Shown here: positions 61,013 to 64,000 of the stretch, piece after piece
How the letters are laid out: each line of letters starts with the position of its first letter
Position numbering within the stretch: position 1 is the stretch's first letter
NCBI GenBank assembly: GCA_041395945.1
Contig: JAWKZN010000001.1
Span: forward strand, 310,001 to 374,000
Source of the DNA: Pseudomonadales bacterium
GTDB lineage: Bacteria > Pseudomonadota > Gammaproteobacteria > Pseudomonadales > Azotimanducaceae
Length of the DNA: 64,000 bases
Direction of reading: 5' to 3'
Position numbers and translations under genes: made by a program
The notes under the pieces: generated by a model
Database searches by the model: none
Told to the model about the DNA's origin: nothing
The model's input: the letters and a program-made list of their open reading frames with translations, nothing else

Positions 61013-61915
61013 ATGACCACCTCTCCAACTGTTTCTGCTGCATCGAACGCAGCAACACTGCGGCCGCGACGCTCCGTGCTGTATATGCCGGGCGCCAATG
61101 AGCGGGCCATGGAAAAAGCCAGGGGACTGGACTGCGATGCCATCATCTTCGATCTCGAAGACGCGGTGTCCGTGCAGGCCAAAGAAGCCGCCCGTGCTGC
61201 CGTGTGTGCAATGATTGCAGCCGGCGGCTACGGTCATCGGGAACTGGTGGTGAGGGTCAACGGACTGGATACACAGTGGGGTGCCGCAGATGTCGCCGCA
61301 GTCGCGCAGCTGCCGATCGACGGACTGCTGTTTCCCAAAGTTGAATCGGTGCAGCAGTTGCGGGCAATCGAGGCGATTACGGTCGAAACGGGCGCCCACA
61401 CACTGCCGCTGTGGCTGATGATAGAAACCCCCCGGGGGGTGTGGAATGTCGCAGAGGTGGCGGCGGCGTCCGGACGACTGAGTGCTCTGGTAATGGGCAC
61501 GAGCGATCTGGTCAAAGAATTGCGGGCAACCCATATCGAGTCCCGCAACAATCTCGCCTATGCGCTGCAACGCTGTGTGCTGGCAGGAAGAATGGCCGGA
61601 GTCGACGTGCTTGATGGTGTGCACCTGGATTTCCGCAACCTGGAAAGTTTCCAGACTTCCTGTGAGCAGGGGCGGGCCATGGGTTTCGACGGCAGAACGC
61701 TGATTCATCCGACCCAGATCGATATCGCCAATCGGGTGTTCGGTTACTCCCAGGCGGCGATCGCGGATGCCCGGGCAGTGCTCGAAGTCTGGCAGGCGGC
61801 CCAGAAGGCCGGGAAGGGTGTGGCCGAACTGGACGGCAGGCTCATCGAGAACCTGCATGCCGCGGAAGCAGAGCGGGTGCTTGCCTTCGCCGAGGCGATG
61901 GCCGGTCGCGATTGA
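61013..61915 (+). CDS. HpcH/HpaI aldolase/citrate lyase (CitE) family protein
   Basis: Beta-methylmalyl/citramalyl-type C-C lyase of 300 residues: RRSVLYMPGANERAMEKA, DAIIFDLEDAVSVQAK (metal Glu/Asp), LPLWLMIETPRGVWN and GFDGRTLIHPTQIDIANRVF. These are the CitE/MclA-type signatures that cleave or condense short CoA esters. Its role here is probably cleavage of a beta-hydroxyacyl-CoA in a catabolic route. It converges on an LLM gene; a 6-bp stem (61926-61942) lies over the gap and stop. Confidence 0.9.
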   Translation: MTTSPTVSAASNAATLRPRRSVLYMPGANERAMEKARGLDCDAIIFDLEDAVSVQAKEAARAAVCAMIAAGGYGHRELVVRVNGLDTQWGAADVAAVAQLPIDGLLFPKVESVQQLRAIEAITVETGAHTLPLWLMIETPRGVWNVAEVAAASGRLSALVMGTSDLVKELRATHIESRNNLAYALQRCVLAGRMAGVDVLDGVHLDFRNLESFQTSCEQGRAMGFDGRTLIHPTQIDIANRVFGYSQAAIADARAVLEVWQAAQKAGKGVAELDGRLIENLHAAEAERVLAFAEAMAGRD

Positions 61916-61942
61916 TTTTGGCGATCAGCCGACGGACGGCTG

Positions 61943-62890
61943 TCAGCCGACTGCGGCCCGTACCCGGGGCATGACGTCGGAGAGGTAGGCGTCCAGCGCT
62001 TCCTCATCCCAGGGCGCGCGCAAAGCGATGTTGATCTCATCGGCGCCTGCTTCGACGTATTCCATGATGCGATCCACGGCCTGATCCGGTGTGCACAGCA
62101 GCGCCCCTCCAGCCGTGCGGGTTGCCAGTTCGCCCCAGTCACTGGCAAGAATCTCCCGCTGTCGTGCCAGCGCTTTTTCGTCGACACCCAGATTGAACAG
62201 CACGTTGGCGGCCCGCTTCAGCGAACGCGGATCCCGCTTTTCATCTTCGCACCACTGATTGAGCACGGTGTTCACCCGGGCGAACTCTTCAGGCGGCAGG
62301 TAGGCGGCGTTCCAGCCGTCGGCGTGATCGGCCACGATTTTCAGTGTGCGCTTTTCCCCGACCCCGCCGATCCAGATCGGCAGTCGCTTCTGGATGGGTG
62401 GTGGCAGGCAGCTGGCGTTATCCACCTGATAGTGCACGCCGGAGAAAGTGGTGCGTTCTTCGGTCAGCATGCGGCGGATGATCTGTGCGGCTTCCTCAAG
62501 CATGTCCAGTCGGGTGCCGATGTCGGGGAAGGGGTAGCCATAGGCGCTCGCCTCCCATACGTGCCAGCCGGCGCCAATGCCCAGTTCGAAGCGACCGCCG
62601 GTGATGTGATCGAGGGTGGTTGCCGCTTTCGCCAGCAGAGCCGGATTGCGATACCCCACATAAAACACCAGACAGCCGATGCGGGCGTTTTTTGTCTCGG
62701 CGGCCAGCGCGCCCAGGGTAGCGAGGGCTTCGAAGTGGGGCTGAGTGCCACCCTTGGGTGGTGCTTCGTAGAAATGATCCCACGAGGAAATCCAGTCCAC
62801 ACCGCTGCGGTCCAGCTTGCGCCACAGACCGCGCATGGCGTCCATGGTCATGTTCTGTTGGCCCACATGAACACCCAGTGAGATACTCAT
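61943..62890 (-). CDS. LLM class flavin-dependent oxidoreductase (F420-type)
   Basis: Second luciferase-like oxidoreductase of 315 residues: SSWDHFYEAPPKGGTQPHFEA, ARIGCLVFYVGYRNPALLAKAATTLDHI, GGRFELGIGAGWHVWE and PIWIGGVGEKRTLKIVADHADGW. Related in fold to the gene at 57814-58671 but not a close duplicate. Start at 62890 (MSISLGVHVG). It diverges from the deleted hydrolase gene and converges on the CitE-like gene. Its coenzyme (F420 or FMN) is unproven. Confidence 0.86.
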   Translation of the reverse strand: MSISLGVHVGQQNMTMDAMRGLWRKLDRSGVDWISSWDHFYEAPPKGGTQPHFEALATLGALAAETKNARIGCLVFYVGYRNPALLAKAATTLDHITGGRFELGIGAGWHVWEASAYGYPFPDIGTRLDMLEEAAQIIRRMLTEERTTFSGVHYQVDNASCLPPPIQKRLPIWIGGVGEKRTLKIVADHADGWNAAYLPPEEFARVNTVLNQWCEDEKRDPRSLKRAANVLFNLGVDEKALARQREILASDWGELATRTAGGALLCTPDQAVDRIMEYVEAGADEINIALRAPWDEEALDAYLSDVMPRVRAAVG

Positions 62891-62954
62891 TACCCGCTTC
62901 CCGTCGATGGAAGCGGCAGCATACAGGAGCCGGGAAACCCAGGAAAACCACCAG

Positions 62955-63317
62955 ATGAGCCTGCTGCGAGGGAACGGAATCAATCTCTACTACGAAACCG
63001 CAATGCCAGCAGCGGGAAAGGGTGAGAAGTTGCTGTTCATCGGTGGTACCGGTGGTGATCTGCGGACCCGGCCCAATGTTTTCGACAGCCCGCTGGCGGC
63101 CAGAGCGGGGCATGACACCTGGGAACGGCTGCCTGCGCTGCGGATGCCGGTGCTGCTGGCGGGTGGCAGGTTCGATGGCATCGCGCCGGTAGACAATCTG
63201 ACCGCACTGGCGGATCAGATTCCCGGCTCGACACTGCAGTTTTTCCAAGGTGGCCACCTTTTCCTCATCCAGGATGCTGCAGCCTATCCCTATGTTATTC
63301 AATGGCTTAAGTCCTGA
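62955..63317 (+). pseudogene. Alpha/beta hydrolase with internal deletion of the nucleophile region
   Basis: The 120-residue product joins the start of an alpha/beta hydrolase (INLYYE, LLFIGGTGGDLRTRPNVFDSPLA) directly to its end (GHDTWERLPALRMPVLLAGGRFDGIAPVDN, GGHLFLIQDAAAYP). The GxSxG nucleophile elbow and most of the cap, about 140-150 residues in full-length relatives, are missing, with the reading frame kept. The aspartate and histidine ends remain. It is either a decayed gene or an odd minimal protein; the loss of the catalytic Ser makes hydrolysis unlikely. AGGA lies upstream of the ATG. Confidence 0.65.
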
Positions 63318-63406
63318 GATCAGCGCCGGGGGCTGCCTGCTCAGGGAGCTGACAGAGATTTCGGCGGCATCCTGGCGGGTTTTCAGCCTTCTGCTATAAC
63401 TTTATT

Positions 63407-63520
63407 AAGGCAACAACGGAACAATTACCCAGGGCCCAGGCTCTAAGGATTGAGTTTACAAACACCCCGGCGGCAACCTCCCCTCCCCTCCCCAATCCCC
63501 CGCCGCCGGGGTGTTTCTTT
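63407..63520 (+). ncRNA. Possible small RNA ended by the hairpin
   Basis: A TATAAC element (63395-63400) with a weak -35 (CTGGCG, 63372-63377, 17-nt spacer) could start a transcript near 63407 that ends at the hairpin at 63460-63516 and its T-rich tail. No ORF is in this span. Read-through termination of the upstream gene is the simpler explanation. Confidence 0.22.
63460..63516. terminator. 15-bp hairpin with G-quadruplex-capable loop
   Basis: AAACACCCCGGCGGC (63460-63474) pairs perfectly with 63502-63516 around a 27-nt loop. On the plus strand it is followed by T/C-rich CTTTCCTTCC, so it can terminate plus-strand transcription. On the minus strand the loop holds four G-runs of at least four (complement of 63480-63483, 63485-63488, 63490-63493 and 63497-63501). 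It also stands downstream of the minus-strand gene ending at 63534. Confidence 0.7.
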
Positions 63521-63533
63521 CCTTCCTTTCCCA

Positions 63534-63809
63534 CTATTCGACCCGCTCGGATACCCACCACTCGTAGCGTAGACCCGCTCGTATGATCAGTTGTGCCAGC
63601 AGATGCAGGGTGCAGACCAGAAGACAGGCCCAGGCGATCCAGCTCCGGTGCTCGGGCCCGGCTGCCAGAATCAGCGCCACGAAAAGGCTCAGGTACAGGC
63701 ACAGTCGCAGCAGACCCCGGGCCCGGTCGAGGTGATCGAAGACATGCAGCAGCGCGCCCAGGGTCTGCACCGCCAGGGGCAGGGTGACAAGAAAGTAGAG
63801 GGCGGCCAT
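63534..63809 (-). CDS. Small three-helix membrane protein
   Basis: Membrane protein of 91 residues with about three helices (LYFLVTLPLAVQTLGALLHVF, LLRLCLYLSLFVALILAA, WIAWACLLVCTLHLLAQLII) and an acidic C-terminus. No family recognised. Its ATG at 63809 shares one base with the stop of the upstream PEP-utilising-enzyme gene (TGATG), so it is translationally coupled to it and may act with it. The frame is open to 63884, but the coupling favours 63809. Confidence 0.65.
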   Translation of the reverse strand: MAALYFLVTLPLAVQTLGALLHVFDHLDRARGLLRLCLYLSLFVALILAAGPEHRSWIAWACLLVCTLHLLAQLIIRAGLRYEWWVSERVE

Positions 63810-64000
63810 CACTCGAGGATCTCCACCCAGCCTTCGCTGGCATTGACGCGCAGCCTCTGCCCTGTACGGATCTGCTGGGTGCATGAGGCCACATCTACCA
63901 GACAGGGCACCTGAAACTCCCGGGCGAGGGTGCCGGCGTGGGACAGGTAACTGCCGATCTCAACAACGATGGCGGCTGCGGATGGAAACAGAGGCGTCCA
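63809..64000 (-). CDS. PEP-utilising enzyme mobile domain, C-terminal fragment (partial)
   Basis: Only the last 63 codons lie in the window; the 5' part is beyond position 64000. The translated end reads EIGSYLSHAGTLAREF, VPCLVDVASC, RTGQRLRVNA and GWVEIL, the swivelling phosphohistidine domain of PEP synthase/PPDK-like enzymes (PF00391), with the phosphorylated His in LSHAG. The whole gene may be a pyruvate phosphate dikinase-like or related phosphotransferase. It is coupled to the downstream small membrane protein by TGATG. Confidence 0.75.
   Translation of the reverse strand, partial: WTPLFPSAAAIVVEIGSYLSHAGTLAREFQVPCLVDVASCTQQIRTGQRLRVNASEGWVEILE

Noticed and set aside
63477..63501. Pyrimidine-rich repeat as a simple-sequence or CRISPR-like repeat
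   Set aside because: It is the loop of a single hairpin, without repeated spacer-repeat units.

Overview
This is a GC-rich chromosomal window (about 60% GC by eye) from a Gammaproteobacterium-like aerobe. The placement rests on gene content: MdlAB-type ABC exporter, RarD, Prx5, TesB, CysS, AsnS, LipA and HisI, next to many acyl-CoA enzymes. The species cannot be named from the sequence alone. Three acyl-CoA dehydrogenases, two enoyl-CoA hydratases, two thioesterases, two luciferase-like oxidoreductases, a CitE-type lyase and a Baeyer-Villiger monooxygenase point to catabolism of fatty, alicyclic or steroid/terpenoid-like carbon. No rRNA, tRNA, CRISPR array or prophage was seen.

Left part (1-10.9 kb): a minus-strand operon of enoyl-CoA hydratase, alpha/beta hydrolase, DUF169 protein and Baeyer-Villiger monooxygenase. 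Then come an anchored two-domain protein, an ETF-beta-lysine-methyltransferase-like enzyme, a 172-bp MITE-like element, a lone acyl-CoA dehydrogenase, a thioesterase and an MFS-GtrA pair. At 10.9-13.2 kb two insertion sequences are nested: an IS5-group element with CTAG duplications, and an IS630-family element inserted into the TA at the centre of one of those CTAG copies.

Middle (13.2-36.8 kb): a pair of exported lipoproteins, diheme cytochrome and parallel beta-helix (the TIGR03806/TIGR03805 pair of unknown function), next to a HupE/UreJ-like membrane protein and a parvulin-type isomerase. These follow a tandem acyl-CoA dehydrogenase pair whose divergent promoter carries two copies of a TAGAA-N5-TTCTA dyad beside a TetR gene. 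Housekeeping and small-metabolism genes follow: NUDIX, peroxiredoxin, tesB, gloB, rarD, GST, HNH nuclease, M20 peptidase, a flavoprotein with degenerate FAD motifs, cysS, hisI, M17 peptidase and lipA.

Right part (36.8-64 kb): a run of asnS, a heterodimeric ABC exporter, an M24 peptidase and a DUF188 protein, with a 30-bp-arm hairpin beyond its end. Next are a MacAB-like ABC system, ilvA, an RND efflux pair with a divergent TetR gene, and a catabolic block (two LLM oxidoreductases, carboxymuconolactone-decarboxylase-like protein, SDR, CitE-like lyase). The window ends with an internally deleted alpha/beta hydrolase, a hairpin whose loop can form a G-quadruplex on the minus strand, and the C-terminus of a PEP-utilising enzyme.

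Most gene starts were set from Shine-Dalgarno sequences, operon overlaps or family N-termini. Functions come from recognised family motifs, without database searches.
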